DNA of 64,000 bases from positions 1 to 64,000 of the forward strand of contig NZ_AZGE01000001.1 in NCBI RefSeq assembly GCF_001434465.1, read 5' to 3'. This stretch comes from Limosilactobacillus oris DSM 4864. GTDB taxonomy: Bacteria; Bacillota; Bacilli; Lactobacillales; Lactobacillaceae. Position 1 is the first letter of the stretch. Every line of letters begins with the position of its first letter. The translations under genes were made by a program, and so were the position numbers. Below the pieces are notes generated by a model. That model searched no databases and was not told the origin of the DNA. It was given only the letters and a program-made list of their open reading frames with translations. Shown here in pieces: positions 16,611 through 25,249 of the stretch.

Positions 16611-18860
16611 TTATTGATTATTATTCCCGTTGCTGGGTTGTGTATTTGGCTGTTGATTACCATTCCCGTTACCCGGCGTAGTTGTGTTAGCATTGCTCGA
16701 CTGGGTCGTCTGACTGGAGCTGTTTTGCTCCTGATTGTTACTAAAGACTGAAGACGAAGAAACAATCGAACTGCTAAGTGATGAGGAACGACTTTCACTG
16801 CTGCTACTGCTGCTGTCGTCACCGTCATCATCAATTGCCGCGTACTCTAAGGCCCACTTGGAATCCTTAATAACCAACTGACGTTTACCATTGACCCGGA
16901 CAGCTTCGACCGTGTCTGGCATCTTCCAGTTGGAGGCGTGGTTCCGGCTATCAAGGTACTGCATTTCGTCCTTGTATAACCACTGGGCGGAGTTGGTGTA
17001 AGTGTCGGAAATCGGGCTGGCTGACTGTGGCCGGTCATAACCGGTCCAGACAGCAATCGAGTAGTTCTTGGTGTAACCAGCCATCCAGGAATCCATGACC
17101 CCAGACTGGTTGCCGCCAGGGTAGTTGGTCGTTCCGGTCTTTCCGGCCTGGTTAACGCCACTGATGTTTGCTTCCCGTCCAGACCCCTGGGAATCAGTGA
17201 AGACGCCCTTGAGCATATCGGTCATCATGTAAGCAGTGGCCTTGTTCATTGCTTGGTGTCCCTTGGAGCTGAAGCGCTTGACGTTACCGTCCTGGGTAGT
17301 AATCGAAGAAATATAGTATGGTTCGTAGTAAGTCCCACCGTTAGCAAAGGCCGCGTACGCTGCAGATACTTGTAATGGGGAGATGTAGAGGCCAATCCCG
17401 TTTTGCAGGGTGTACGGCTTCTTTTGCGAAATACCAAGACCATTTAAGAAGGTTGTCGCCCGTTTGATCCCCACATCCTGCAGTGTCCGGATTGCGGGAA
17501 CGTTCCGTGATTGGACGAGGGCCGCCCGCATCGTCATCGTTCCCTTGTACTTGTTATCAAAGTCGTGAAGGGCAATGCTGGTGCCTGGGTAATAGAACTT
17601 CGTGTCCTGAACCGCCTTGAAGGTCGGCCACTGGAGGTACTCGATTGCCGGACCATAATCCATTAACGGCTTGGCAGTCGAACCAGAGCTCCGGTTGGTT
17701 TGTACGGCCCGGTTCAGACCATAAACTACGTTTCCGGTGTGCCGACCGCCAAGCATGGCGACCACTTGACCGTTATGCGGGTCGGTGACCGCTACACCAG
17801 CCTGCATCTGGTTACTTTGGAACGGTACGGTATCGTTAGCGGCGGTGTAGAGGTGCTTTTGGGCAGTCAGGTCAATGTTAGTGTGGACTTGCAGACCGTC
17901 GTTGTAAGGGTTGTAGCCCTTAGATTGCAGGTCGGCCAACACTTCCTTAATGTACGGGTCAATGACCTTTTCATCAACATTAACGTCCCCATTAGAAGTA
18001 TTGCCGTGACTAGAATCCAGATCAGCGGTAATGCTTTCTTGGGCGGCCTTGTCCGCTTGGGCCTGAGTGATGTACTTGCTCCGGACCATCGCGTTTAGGA
18101 CCTCGTTCCGCCGGCGCGTTGCGGCCTGGGTGTTAGTAGACAGTGGGTTGTAGTAGGTCGGTGACTGGGGCATCCCCGCTAGCAGAGCCAGCTGAGAGAG
18201 GCTGAGCTGGTTAAGGTTCTTGCCGTAGTAATACTGGGCCGCGGTCTGCATCCCATAGACCCCGTTCCCCATGTAAACCTTATTAATGTAGAAATCGAGG
18301 ATCTGGTTTTTGCTGAAGTGCCGTTCAACGTTGATTGCCAGCCAGGCTTCCTGGGCCTTGCGCTTAAAGGTCCGGTCTGAAGCCGCCGTGGAGAAGACGG
18401 ATAATTTGACCAGCTGCTGGGTAAGGGTACTACCACCCTGCATCCCGTCGGAACGGCCAAAGATATTCGCGGTCGCGGCGCCCACGATTCGGATCGGGTC
18501 AACCCCGTGGTGCTTGTAGAAGCGCCGATCCTCGATGGAAACGACCGCGTGCTTTAAGGTCGTGGGAACTTGGCTATCCTTGGCGTATTCACGCTTTTGC
18601 AGGCCCAGCCGGGAGATGACCCGATTTTGGCTGTCATAGATAGTTGTTCCATTCTGACTAGCTAATTCGCTTTGACTAATCTTAGGCGCGCTCGACGCGT
18701 AGTAAAAGAAGAGGGCAGCACCAGCGACGAATAGCAAGACGACGACCCCAACAATTGAGAGGATAATCTTCTTAACTAAACCGCCGCTTCGTTGTTCCTC
18801 GTCGCGTTCTTCGTCGGTTTGCCGACGGGAACTGCGAGTCGGTTGTTCGTTATTCGACAT
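16611..18860 (-). CDS. ponA: Class A penicillin-binding protein PBP1A
   Basis: A 749-residue bifunctional peptidoglycan synthase. One membrane helix lies near residues 31-53. The GT51 transglycosylase follows (VSIEDRRFYKHHGVDP, GGSTLTQQLVK) and then the transpeptidase, with SSGSTAKPL as the SxxK motif and KTGTTNYPGG as the KTG motif. The last 70 residues are low complexity, first serine-rich and then Asn/Gln/Thr-rich, and probably form a flexible extracellular tail. It overlaps recU by 11 bases, the conserved recU-ponA pairing that couples wall synthesis and chromosome processing. Confidence 0.95.
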   Translation of the reverse strand: MSNNEQPTRSSRRQTDEERDEEQRSGGLVKKIILSIVGVVVLLFVAGAALFFYYASSAPKISQSELASQNGTTIYDSQNRVISRLGLQKREYAKDSQVPTTLKHAVVSIEDRRFYKHHGVDPIRIVGAATANIFGRSDGMQGGSTLTQQLVKLSVFSTAASDRTFKRKAQEAWLAINVERHFSKNQILDFYINKVYMGNGVYGMQTAAQYYYGKNLNQLSLSQLALLAGMPQSPTYYNPLSTNTQAATRRRNEVLNAMVRSKYITQAQADKAAQESITADLDSSHGNTSNGDVNVDEKVIDPYIKEVLADLQSKGYNPYNDGLQVHTNIDLTAQKHLYTAANDTVPFQSNQMQAGVAVTDPHNGQVVAMLGGRHTGNVVYGLNRAVQTNRSSGSTAKPLMDYGPAIEYLQWPTFKAVQDTKFYYPGTSIALHDFDNKYKGTMTMRAALVQSRNVPAIRTLQDVGIKRATTFLNGLGISQKKPYTLQNGIGLYISPLQVSAAYAAFANGGTYYEPYYISSITTQDGNVKRFSSKGHQAMNKATAYMMTDMLKGVFTDSQGSGREANISGVNQAGKTGTTNYPGGNQSGVMDSWMAGYTKNYSIAVWTGYDRPQSASPISDTYTNSAQWLYKDEMQYLDSRNHASNWKMPDTVEAVRVNGKRQLVIKDSKWALEYAAIDDDGDDSSSSSSESRSSSLSSSIVSSSSVFSNNQEQNSSSQTTQSSNANTTTPGNGNGNQQPNTQPSNGNNNQ

Positions 18861-19485
18861 GATAGGCTCCTTTGTTCTTTGCAGCGATAATCTGATCGAC
18901 TGCTTGAAGATATGGTAAGCGCGGATTCAATTGGTAGTCAATAGGAAATCCCGCTTGCTGAATATCGGTCAGCAGAATTGATTTGCGGCCACCATTTGCT
19001 TGGGCATCCCAGTACCGGATCAGGGTACTGGCTGGTAGAAGGTATACCAGGTCCAATTCGGTGAATTTGATGAAGGCAAAACAAATGCCCCCCTGCCGCA
19101 CACACTCTTGCATATGCCGGATTTGGTGTTCATGGAAGTTTTTGAGTGGGAAGGAACGTTTGTTACGGGTTTCCTTCGCGTCAAAATCAATGTAGTAGCC
19201 CTTATAGATACCATTGTAGTCGGTGGTAGAAGGACGCCGGAAATAGGCCTCCTTAATGACTGCGGCGCTGCGTTTCGGGTAGTCAACTTTGACTAGCTGA
19301 ATTGGCGTCGGTTTTTTATGAATAACTGCGATGTGCCGACTAAGGTAGTATTGGTTGCTATGGTTGATTTCGTCTTCCAACGACATCCCCCGCTTCGCGT
19401 AAATCGACTGGTGGGGGGTCGGTAAATCCCGGTTAGCGTGATATGATTGGTGAGGGTGCTGACCATTGGGATAGTGAATAGTCAA
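18850..19485 (-). CDS. recU: Holliday junction resolvase RecU
   Basis: A 211-residue endonuclease that cuts Holliday junctions. It shows an N-terminal flexible arm (TIHYPNGQ) and the nuclease core with DYNGIYKGYYIDFDAKETRNKRSFPLKNFHEHQ, containing the catalytic D-E-K set. The likely start is TTG at 19485, nine bases after AGGAGA; a GTG at 19494 abuts the ribosome site. It overlaps ponA downstream. Confidence 0.94.
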   Translation of the reverse strand: MTIHYPNGQHPHQSYHANRDLPTPHQSIYAKRGMSLEDEINHSNQYYLSRHIAVIHKKPTPIQLVKVDYPKRSAAVIKEAYFRRPSTTDYNGIYKGYYIDFDAKETRNKRSFPLKNFHEHQIRHMQECVRQGGICFAFIKFTELDLVYLLPASTLIRYWDAQANGGRKSILLTDIQQAGFPIDYQLNPRLPYLQAVDQIIAAKNKGAYHVE

Positions 19486-19568
19486 TTTGCTCACTCTCCT
19501 AACTAGCATTATATTATACCAGAAAAAATGTAAAATGATTGATACAGAACAGTTACGGGGGTGAAATT

Positions 19569-20153
19569 ATGCGTCGTTTATGGTTAACAGGCTACCGCAG
19601 TTATGAATTAAATGCTTTTCAGGATGATGACCCCAAAGTAGCCGTGGTCAAGCGGGTCCTTACGCAACGGCTGACGAGTCTGTTAGAAGAGGATAACGAT
19701 GAATTCTGGGTGATTACCGGGCCCCAGCTCGGGGTCGAGCAGTGGGGAGCGGCGGTGGCCCTAGAACTTAAAAAGAGCTTTCGCCAGTTAAAGGTTGCGA
19801 TGATGCTGCCGTTTGCAGATTTTGGTCAGCAGTGGAACGCCACTAACCGCGACCGGCTGTTAAACCTGCGTGATCGGGTTGACTTTGCCCGCGAGGTGAC
19901 GACTAAACCTTATGAGTCACCGGAGCAGCTCCGCTTGTACCAGCGCTTTATGTTGGACCACACGGACAGCATGCTGATGGTGTACGACCCGGATCATCCG
20001 GGCAAGCCAAAGTACGATTACGAACTGGCCCAAAAGTACGGTGACCAGCGAGACTACCCGGTCGACCTCGTGGACTTTGATGAACTGCAGGAAGCAGCAA
20101 TCGAGTGGGGCGAAGAGCAACGGGAGCGGAAGCTGGCTGAACAGGATTACTAA
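19569..20153 (+). CDS. ypsA: YpsA/DUF1273 SLOG-domain protein
   Basis: A 194-residue cytosolic protein of the DUF1273/YpsA family: MRRLWLTGYRSYELNAF at the start, VITGPQLGVEQWGAAVALEL in the middle and MLVYDPDHPGKPKYDYELAQ near the end. The fold is Rossmann-like (SLOG), thought to bind nucleotide-type ligands. In Bacillus it sits next to gpsB and influences cell division. The same neighbour is present here, 76 bases downstream. ATG 19569 follows GGGGGTG; the longer frame has no better site. Confidence 0.9.
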   Translation: MRRLWLTGYRSYELNAFQDDDPKVAVVKRVLTQRLTSLLEEDNDEFWVITGPQLGVEQWGAAVALELKKSFRQLKVAMMLPFADFGQQWNATNRDRLLNLRDRVDFAREVTTKPYESPEQLRLYQRFMLDHTDSMLMVYDPDHPGKPKYDYELAQKYGDQRDYPVDLVDFDELQEAAIEWGEEQRERKLAEQDY

Positions 20154-20229
20154 TTGGCCCTTGCAATCGAAGCTAAATTTGTTACCATTATTAGTGTATT
20201 ACGCAAACTAAAGATTGAGGTGTTTAAGG

Positions 20230-20598
20230 TTGGATAGTATTAATTACACGCCGCAGGACATCCTGCACAAGCAGTTTAAAGAAAAGAGCATTGGTAAGGG
20301 CTATGACATGGCTGATGTGGACGAGTTCCTCGACAATGTGATTAAGGACTACGACGCCTACAACAAGGAAGTTGACCGCTTGAACGACGAGAACGAACGG
20401 CTCAAAGCGAAGGTTGACGAATTAAGCCGCCAGGTCGAGGTGGGCTCTTCGATGCCGAGTCGGTCTGCTAGCCGGCAGCCGGTATCATCCGCTACCAATA
20501 TGGATATCCTCAAACGCTTATCCAACCTGGAACGGCGGGTCTTTGGCTCCCAACTCGGTGGGGAAAATAACAATAACGAAGATTCACACTTGCTTTAG
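20230..20598 (+). CDS. gpsB: GpsB cell-division regulator
   Basis: A 122-residue DivIVA-like coiled-coil protein. The N-terminal membrane-binding and PBP-binding domain (YTPQDILHKQFKEKSIGKGYDMADVDEFLD) is followed by a coiled coil to about residue 70, a Ser-rich linker and a C-terminal trimerisation helix (MDILKRLSNLERRVFG). GpsB links PBP1A to septal and lateral wall synthesis, and ponA is close by on the other strand. Start TTG 20230 is seven bases after GAGGTG. Confidence 0.94.
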   Translation: MDSINYTPQDILHKQFKEKSIGKGYDMADVDEFLDNVIKDYDAYNKEVDRLNDENERLKAKVDELSRQVEVGSSMPSRSASRQPVSSATNMDILKRLSNLERRVFGSQLGGENNNNEDSHLL

Positions 20599-20619
20599 TG
20601 CGCGGTAAAAGTTTATAAT
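20590..20619 (+). promoter_or_regulatory. Predicted rnpB promoter
   Basis: TTGCTT at 20590-20595 and a perfect TATAAT at 20614-20619 are 18 bases apart and lie seven bases before the predicted 5' end of RNase P RNA. Confidence 0.65.
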
Positions 20620-20625
20620 ATTTAC

Positions 20626-21012
20626 TTGCAAGTCTTGGGTGATTGAGCACAGCTATTGTTGTGTTAGGAAGGTCCATGCTCGCACAGGCTGCGATGCCTG
20701 TAGTGTTTGTGCTCGCTGAAAAAATAAGGTGGGGCACCGGCTGGTCCGGTGACGGCGGAAAAAACGGCTACGGTTTTACTATGCCCGAGTATTCCTGAAA
20801 AGTGCCACAGTGACGATACAGTTGGGGAAACCCAGCTGGTGGAACGCGGTAAACCCCTCAAGCGGTAAACCCAAACTACGGTAGGGGAGCTTTGGATAGC
20901 AAATTGAAGCGATTCCAGGGGAGAGCTTTTGCTCTGAGATAGATGATTGCCTCGGGGTGGCCATTGCCTGGTGGTGGCCCTACGACAAAACATGGCCTAC
21001 AGATTCTTGCAA
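20626..21012 (+). ncRNA. rnpB: RNase P RNA, bacterial type B
   Basis: The catalytic RNA of RNase P. The 5' segment TTGCAAGTCTT pairs with the 3' CTTGCAA to form P1. GGAAGGTCCATGCTCGCAC is the conserved P3-P4 proximal core. Further hallmarks are the GAAACCC segments, GGTAAACCC repeats and the 3' core ending ACAAAACATGGCCTAC. The length of about 387 nt suits type B. It lies directly after gpsB, the conserved Firmicutes position. Confidence 0.96.
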
Positions 21013-21018
21013 ACAGGT

Positions 21019-21042
21019 GCCCGGTTCTGCCGGGCTTTTTTT
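21019..21042 (+). terminator. rnpB terminator
   Basis: GCCCGG and CCGGGC pair around TTCTG, followed by seven T. Confidence 0.9.
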
Positions 21043-21093
21043 GTGGAAAGCACGTTATCTTATGTAGCATTCAGAATAAAATTCCAGATCGTC

Positions 21094-21121
21094 TTGACAT
21101 TTTCTTAAAAGCTGGTATCTT
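21094..21121 (+). promoter_or_regulatory. Predicted pyr operon promoter
   Basis: A perfect TTGACA at 21094-21099 and TATCTT at 21116-21121, 16 bases apart. Transcription from about 21128 would include the whole attenuator leader. Confidence 0.65.
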
Positions 21122-21137
21122 TATAGACAATCGATGT

Positions 21138-21241
21138 CCTTTAAGTTAGTCCCGTGAGGCTAGTAAGGTGCGGCTAAAAATACGAGAATACCAGTTGTTT
21201 GGTATTGGAGCCCCTAGACTACACGGATGAGTCTAGGGGCT
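21138..21241 (+). promoter_or_regulatory. PyrR attenuator 1, upstream of pyrR
   Basis: The PyrR-binding hairpin spans 21138-21168: CCTT pairs with AAGG, and TAGTC pairs with GGCTA around the hexaloop CCGTGA, which fits the CNGNGA consensus. The terminator follows at 21209-21241: AGCCCCTAGACT pairs with AGTCTAGGGGCT, followed by TTTTCTTTT. PyrR with UMP or UTP stabilises the first hairpin and so lets the terminator form. Confidence 0.9.
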
Positions 21242-21275
21242 TTTCTTTTGGGGCATTGCAGAAAGAGGTGTGTTT

Positions 21276-21806
21276 ATGAATAAGCAGATTATCAATGCAA
21301 TGGCGATGAAGCGGGCGTTGACCCGGATCACCTACGAGATTATCGAAAAGAACAAGGGTACTAACCAGCTAGTCCTGATTGGCATCAAGACCCGCGGCGA
21401 GTTTATCGCCCAGCGAATCGCTGAGCAGATGAAGAAGCTCGAAGGGGCAACGGTTCCAGTAATTGCCCTGGACATTACCGGCTACCGTGATGACCAGCCT
21501 AGTCAGGCAGCGCAAAGTCAGAGCCATGTAGAAGGAGCCTTGCCAGTTTCGATTGACGACCAGCGGGTGATCCTTGTAGATGATGTTTTTTACACCGGCC
21601 GGACAATGCGGGCAGCCATGGATGCCATCATGGACCAGGGTCGGCCACAAACAGTCCAGATTGCAGTCCTGATTGACCGGGGGCACCGGGAGATGCCGAT
21701 TCGGCCGGACTTCGTTGGTAAAAATGTCCCGACGGCGAATAGTGAGGCGGTCAGGGTTAACATGACCGAAATTGATGACCAGGATAAGGTCGAACTAATT
21801 AAATAG
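21276..21806 (+). CDS. pyrR: PyrR regulator / uracil phosphoribosyltransferase
   Basis: A 176-residue RNA-binding attenuator protein with a PRTase fold. The PRPP loop is VILVDDVFYTGRTMRAAMDAI. Other family segments are ALTRITYEIIEKNKG near the start, LIGIKTRGEFIAQRIA and VLIDRGHREMPIRPDFVGKNVPT near the end. It represses the pyr operon by binding leader hairpins upstream of itself and of pyrB. ATG 21276 follows AGAGGTG by five bases. Confidence 0.96.
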   Translation: MNKQIINAMAMKRALTRITYEIIEKNKGTNQLVLIGIKTRGEFIAQRIAEQMKKLEGATVPVIALDITGYRDDQPSQAAQSQSHVEGALPVSIDDQRVILVDDVFYTGRTMRAAMDAIMDQGRPQTVQIAVLIDRGHREMPIRPDFVGKNVPTANSEAVRVNMTEIDDQDKVELIK

Positions 21807-21820
21807 CAACCATTAATTCT

Positions 21821-21903
21821 GCTCCAGAGAGGGCGTCATGGTATCTACGCTAGCGAGAAAACTAGCGACCAGTACGCCCGGAGCAATTGCCCCAGGCTTT
21901 TTT
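21821..21903 (+). promoter_or_regulatory. PyrR attenuator 2, between pyrR and pyrB
   Basis: GCTC pairs with GGGC around the hexaloop CAGAGA at 21821-21834, matching the PyrR CNGNGA loop. A terminator follows at 21876-21897 (GCCCGGAGC and GCCCCAGGC with two mismatches) plus six T. An alternative long-range pairing of GGGCGT with ACGCCC would oppose the terminator. Confidence 0.8.
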
Positions 21904-21921
21904 AGTATAAGGAGAATCATA

Positions 21922-22872
21922 ATGACAGAACTTGTTCAATTACCACATTTCGTAAGTGTTGAAAAATTAACCGTTGACCAGATCAACGCCCTGATTAACC
22001 GGGCCGAATATTTTAAGCAGGGGGGCGCAACGCCGACACTGGCCCAGCCGGTCTATGTCACCAACATGTTCTTTGAGAATTCAACCCGGACCCACACCAG
22101 TTTTGCGATGGCCGAGAAAAAGCTGGGACTGACGGAAATTCCGTTTGACGCGGCCCATTCGTCAATGAGCAAGGGGGAGACCCTCTACGATACCTGCCTG
22201 GTCATGAATGCCCTGGGCGTGGACCTGTCCGTCATCCGGGCCAGCGAAAATGCCTACTACGAACCGCTGATTAACCCGGCTGCGGGTCAGCATTTGAACT
22301 TAGGAATTGTCAATGCCGGTGACGGCAGTGGTCAGCACCCTTCGCAAAGTCTTTTGGATATGATGACCATCCATGAGCACTTCGGTCACTTTAACGGTTT
22401 GAAGGTTGCTATTGTCGGGGACATCACCAATTCCCGGGTGGCCCGGTCGAACATGGAAATCCTCACTCGTCTCGGTGCGGAGGTGTACTTCTCCGGTCCA
22501 GATTACTGGTATGACCACCGCTTCGACAAGTATGGCAAGTACCTGTCGGTAGACGAGTTAGTTGACCAGGTTGATGTAATGATGCTCCTCCGGGTTCAGC
22601 ACGAACGGCACGCCGGGGATGCTAACGAAACAAGTTTCGACGCCGCTAAGTACCATCAACAGTACGGTATCAACCACGATCGTTACGACCGTCTGAAGGA
22701 TGACTGTTTAATTATGCACCCGGGTCCGATTAACCACGACGTTGAGCTGGCGGGGGACCTGGTGGAAGCACCAAAGTCAGCCTTCTTCAAGCAGATGCAA
22801 AATGGTGTCTTCATGCGGATGGCGATGTTAGAAGCAGTAGTACGGGGACGGCACCTAGGAGGTCTGCAATAA
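21922..22872 (+). CDS. pyrB: Aspartate carbamoyltransferase catalytic subunit
   Basis: A 316-residue enzyme that joins carbamoyl phosphate and aspartate. The carbamoyl-phosphate motif is [12 protein letters not shown], followed by [30 protein letters not shown] and [12 protein letters not shown] near the end. No regulatory pyrI is present. ATG 21922 follows AAGGAGA. The stop overlaps the pyrC start by one base. Transcription is controlled by the second PyrR attenuator. Confidence 0.97.
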   Translation: MTELVQLPHFVSVEKLTVDQINALINRAEYFKQGGATPTLAQPVYVTNMFFENSTRTHTSFAMAEKKLGLTEIPFDAAHSSMSKGETLYDTCLVMNALGVDLSVIRASENAYYEPLINPAAGQHLNLGIVNAGDGSGQHPSQSLLDMMTIHEHFGHFNGLKVAIVGDITNSRVARSNMEILTRLGAEVYFSGPDYWYDHRFDKYGKYLSVDELVDQVDVMMLLRVQHERHAGDANETSFDAAKYHQQYGINHDRYDRLKDDCLIMHPGPINHDVELAGDLVEAPKSAFFKQMQNGVFMRMAMLEAVVRGRHLGGLQ

Positions 22873-24158
22873 TGAAAACCTTAATTCAAAACGGGACTGT
22901 ATATACTAACGGTCAATTAGTGAAAACCGATGTATTGATCGATGATGGTCAGATTCAGACGCTCGGCGACCTTGGCGACCTCGGTGATGAGGTTGGCCGG
23001 GTAATTAATGCTAGCGGCAAACTGGTTGCACCGGGCCTGGTCGATGTCCACGTTCACTACCGCGACCCCGGTCAGACCCAGAAGGAAACGATTAAGACCG
23101 GTTCTGCCGCGGCGGCGCACGGTGGCTTTACGACAGTTGGTGCGATGCCAAACGTTGAACCGGCACCGGATACGCCGGAACGAGTTGCGGAAATGGTCAA
23201 ACGCAACCAGGAAGAAGGACTGGTTCACATTGACCAGTACGCTACGATTACGACCGGGCGGAGCGGCGACCAGCTCGTTGACTTTGCCGGCATTAAGGAA
23301 GCCGGCGCCTTTGCTGTGTCTAATGACGGCAGCGGGGTGCAAACCGCCGGAACAATGTACAAGGCAATGCAGGGCGCAGCCGCCGCGGGATTGCCACTAG
23401 CAGCCCACGTCGAAGACAACTCCCTCCTTTTCGGTGGAGTGATGAACGAGGGCAAACGATCCCGTGAATTGGGCGTGCCGGGTGCACCGAGCGTGTCTGA
23501 ATCAGCCCAGGTGGCCCGGGACCTGGTACTTGCCAAGGCGACTGGCGTTCACTACCACGTCTGCCACGTTTCCACGAAGGAAAGCATTGCCATGATCAGC
23601 TTTGCCAAGCAGCAGGGGGTGAACGTTACCTGTGAGGCCTCTCCCCACCACCTGCTGCTGGCCGACAAAGACATTCCGGCCGGCGATAGTAACTATAAGA
23701 TGAACCCGCCGTTGCGCAGTGAGGAAGATCGGCAGGCGTTACTTCAGGGGCTACTGGACGGGACGGTTGACATGATTGCGACCGACCATGCTCCCCACAC
23801 CGTTGACGACAAGCCGGGCGACTTTACCAAGGCGGCTAACGGGATTACCGGGAGCGAGACTGCATTCTGTGAATTGTACACGAAGCTGGTCAAAACCGGC
23901 ATTTGCAGCTTAACAAAGCTCCTGGACCTGCTGACGGCGAAACCGGCAGACCTGTTTGGCTTGAATCAGGCGGGGCACCTGGAACCAGGAAAGCCTGCCG
24001 ACATCGCAATCTTTGACCTGGAACACGAAAGTGAAATCAAGCAGGAAGACTACCAGTCTAAGGGCATTAACACGCCGTTTACCGGTGATCGCGTTTACGG
24101 GGCGACGGTCATGACCCTAGTCGATGGTCAAGTAGTTTATGAACGAAAGGAAGATTAA
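22872..24158 (+). CDS. pyrC: Dihydroorotase
   Basis: A 428-residue amidohydrolase closing carbamoyl aspartate to dihydroorotate. The metal site starts [17 protein letters not shown]. The second half carries [19 protein letters not shown] and the catalytic Asp region [14 protein letters not shown]. This is the class I Gram-positive type. It overlaps pyrB and carA by single bases, so the operon is tightly coupled. Confidence 0.97.
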   Translation: MKTLIQNGTVYTNGQLVKTDVLIDDGQIQTLGDLGDLGDEVGRVINASGKLVAPGLVDVHVHYRDPGQTQKETIKTGSAAAAHGGFTTVGAMPNVEPAPDTPERVAEMVKRNQEEGLVHIDQYATITTGRSGDQLVDFAGIKEAGAFAVSNDGSGVQTAGTMYKAMQGAAAAGLPLAAHVEDNSLLFGGVMNEGKRSRELGVPGAPSVSESAQVARDLVLAKATGVHYHVCHVSTKESIAMISFAKQQGVNVTCEASPHHLLLADKDIPAGDSNYKMNPPLRSEEDRQALLQGLLDGTVDMIATDHAPHTVDDKPGDFTKAANGITGSETAFCELYTKLVKTGICSLTKLLDLLTAKPADLFGLNQAGHLEPGKPADIAIFDLEHESEIKQEDYQSKGINTPFTGDRVYGATVMTLVDGQVVYERKED

Positions 24159-25249
24159 TGATGGAACGCTACCTAGTATTAGAAGACGGCAGTGTTTACG
24201 CCGGGGAAGCCTTTGGCGCTGACCGGTCAACCCTCGGTGAGGTGGTCTTCACCACGGGGATGACGGGTTACCAAGAGGCGATCACGGATCAGTCCTATGC
24301 CAACCAGATCCTGGTGTTTACCAACCCGCTGATTGGCAACTACGGGGTTAACCTCGATGATTATGAATCCCTGGAACCGCAAATTAAAGGTGTGATCTGC
24401 CACCAGGTTGCTCGGCGGCCAAGCAACTGGCGGATGCAGGATACTTTACCGCACTTCCTCAGCCACCGCAGCATTCCGGGTATCCAGGGGATTGACACCC
24501 GGGAACTAGTGCGGAAGCTCCGCCATCACGGGACCCTGCGCGGTGCCATTGTTGACAGTGTGGCCAATCTGGAAGACATCGTTAAAAAACTCCAGACAGC
24601 GGCACCAACGGCTAACATCATCAGCCAAGTTTCGACCAAGTCGCCGTACCCGAACCCGGGAACGAAGCGCAACATCGTCGTCATCGACTTCGGAATCAAG
24701 CACAGTATCCTCCGGGAACTAGCAGAACGGGAATGCAACGTGATCGTCCTGCCATATACCGCGACGGCCGAAGAAATTCTCAACCTCAAGCCGGACGGCA
24801 TTTTGCTGAGCAACGGGCCCGGTGACCCAGAAGAAATGCAAGCGGCGGCCAAGATGGTGGCTGAGGTGGAAAAGCACCTGCCGCTGTTTGGCATCTGCAT
24901 GGGGCACCAGGTTTTCGCACTGGCGAACGGTGCTAAGACTTACAAGATGAAGTTCGGCCACCGGGGCTTCAACCACCCGGTTCGCAACATTGCCACTGGC
25001 GAAATCGACTTTACCTCCCAAAACCATGGTTATGCCGTGGACCCAGCTTCGGTGGACGCGAAAAAGCTGCTGGTTACCCACATGGAGGTCAATGATGGGA
25101 CGGTTGAGGGCCTGCGCCACAAGCAGTATCCAGCCTTCTCCGTCCAGTTCCACCCGGACGCGGCTCCCGGTCCTCACGACGCCGATAGCCTATTTGACGA
25201 TTTCATTAGCATGGTAGACCAGCAAAGGAGTGAACGGACGAATGCCTAA
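24158..25249 (+). CDS. carA: Carbamoyl-phosphate synthase small subunit (pyrimidine-linked)
   Basis: A 363-residue glutaminase subunit that supplies ammonia to CarB. The N-terminal CarA domain ([22 protein letters not shown]) is followed by a class I glutamine amidotransferase domain. The nucleophile Cys is in [15 protein letters not shown], and the catalytic His and acid are in [13 protein letters not shown]. It is the intact paralogue of the defective copy at 33868. ATG 24158 overlaps the pyrC stop; ATG 24161 is equally possible given AAAGGAAG. Confidence 0.96.
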   Translation: MMERYLVLEDGSVYAGEAFGADRSTLGEVVFTTGMTGYQEAITDQSYANQILVFTNPLIGNYGVNLDDYESLEPQIKGVICHQVARRPSNWRMQDTLPHFLSHRSIPGIQGIDTRELVRKLRHHGTLRGAIVDSVANLEDIVKKLQTAAPTANIISQVSTKSPYPNPGTKRNIVVIDFGIKHSILRELAERECNVIVLPYTATAEEILNLKPDGILLSNGPGDPEEMQAAAKMVAEVEKHLPLFGICMGHQVFALANGAKTYKMKFGHRGFNHPVRNIATGEIDFTSQNHGYAVDPASVDAKKLLVTHMEVNDGTVEGLRHKQYPAFSVQFHPDAAPGPHDADSLFDDFISMVDQQRSERTNA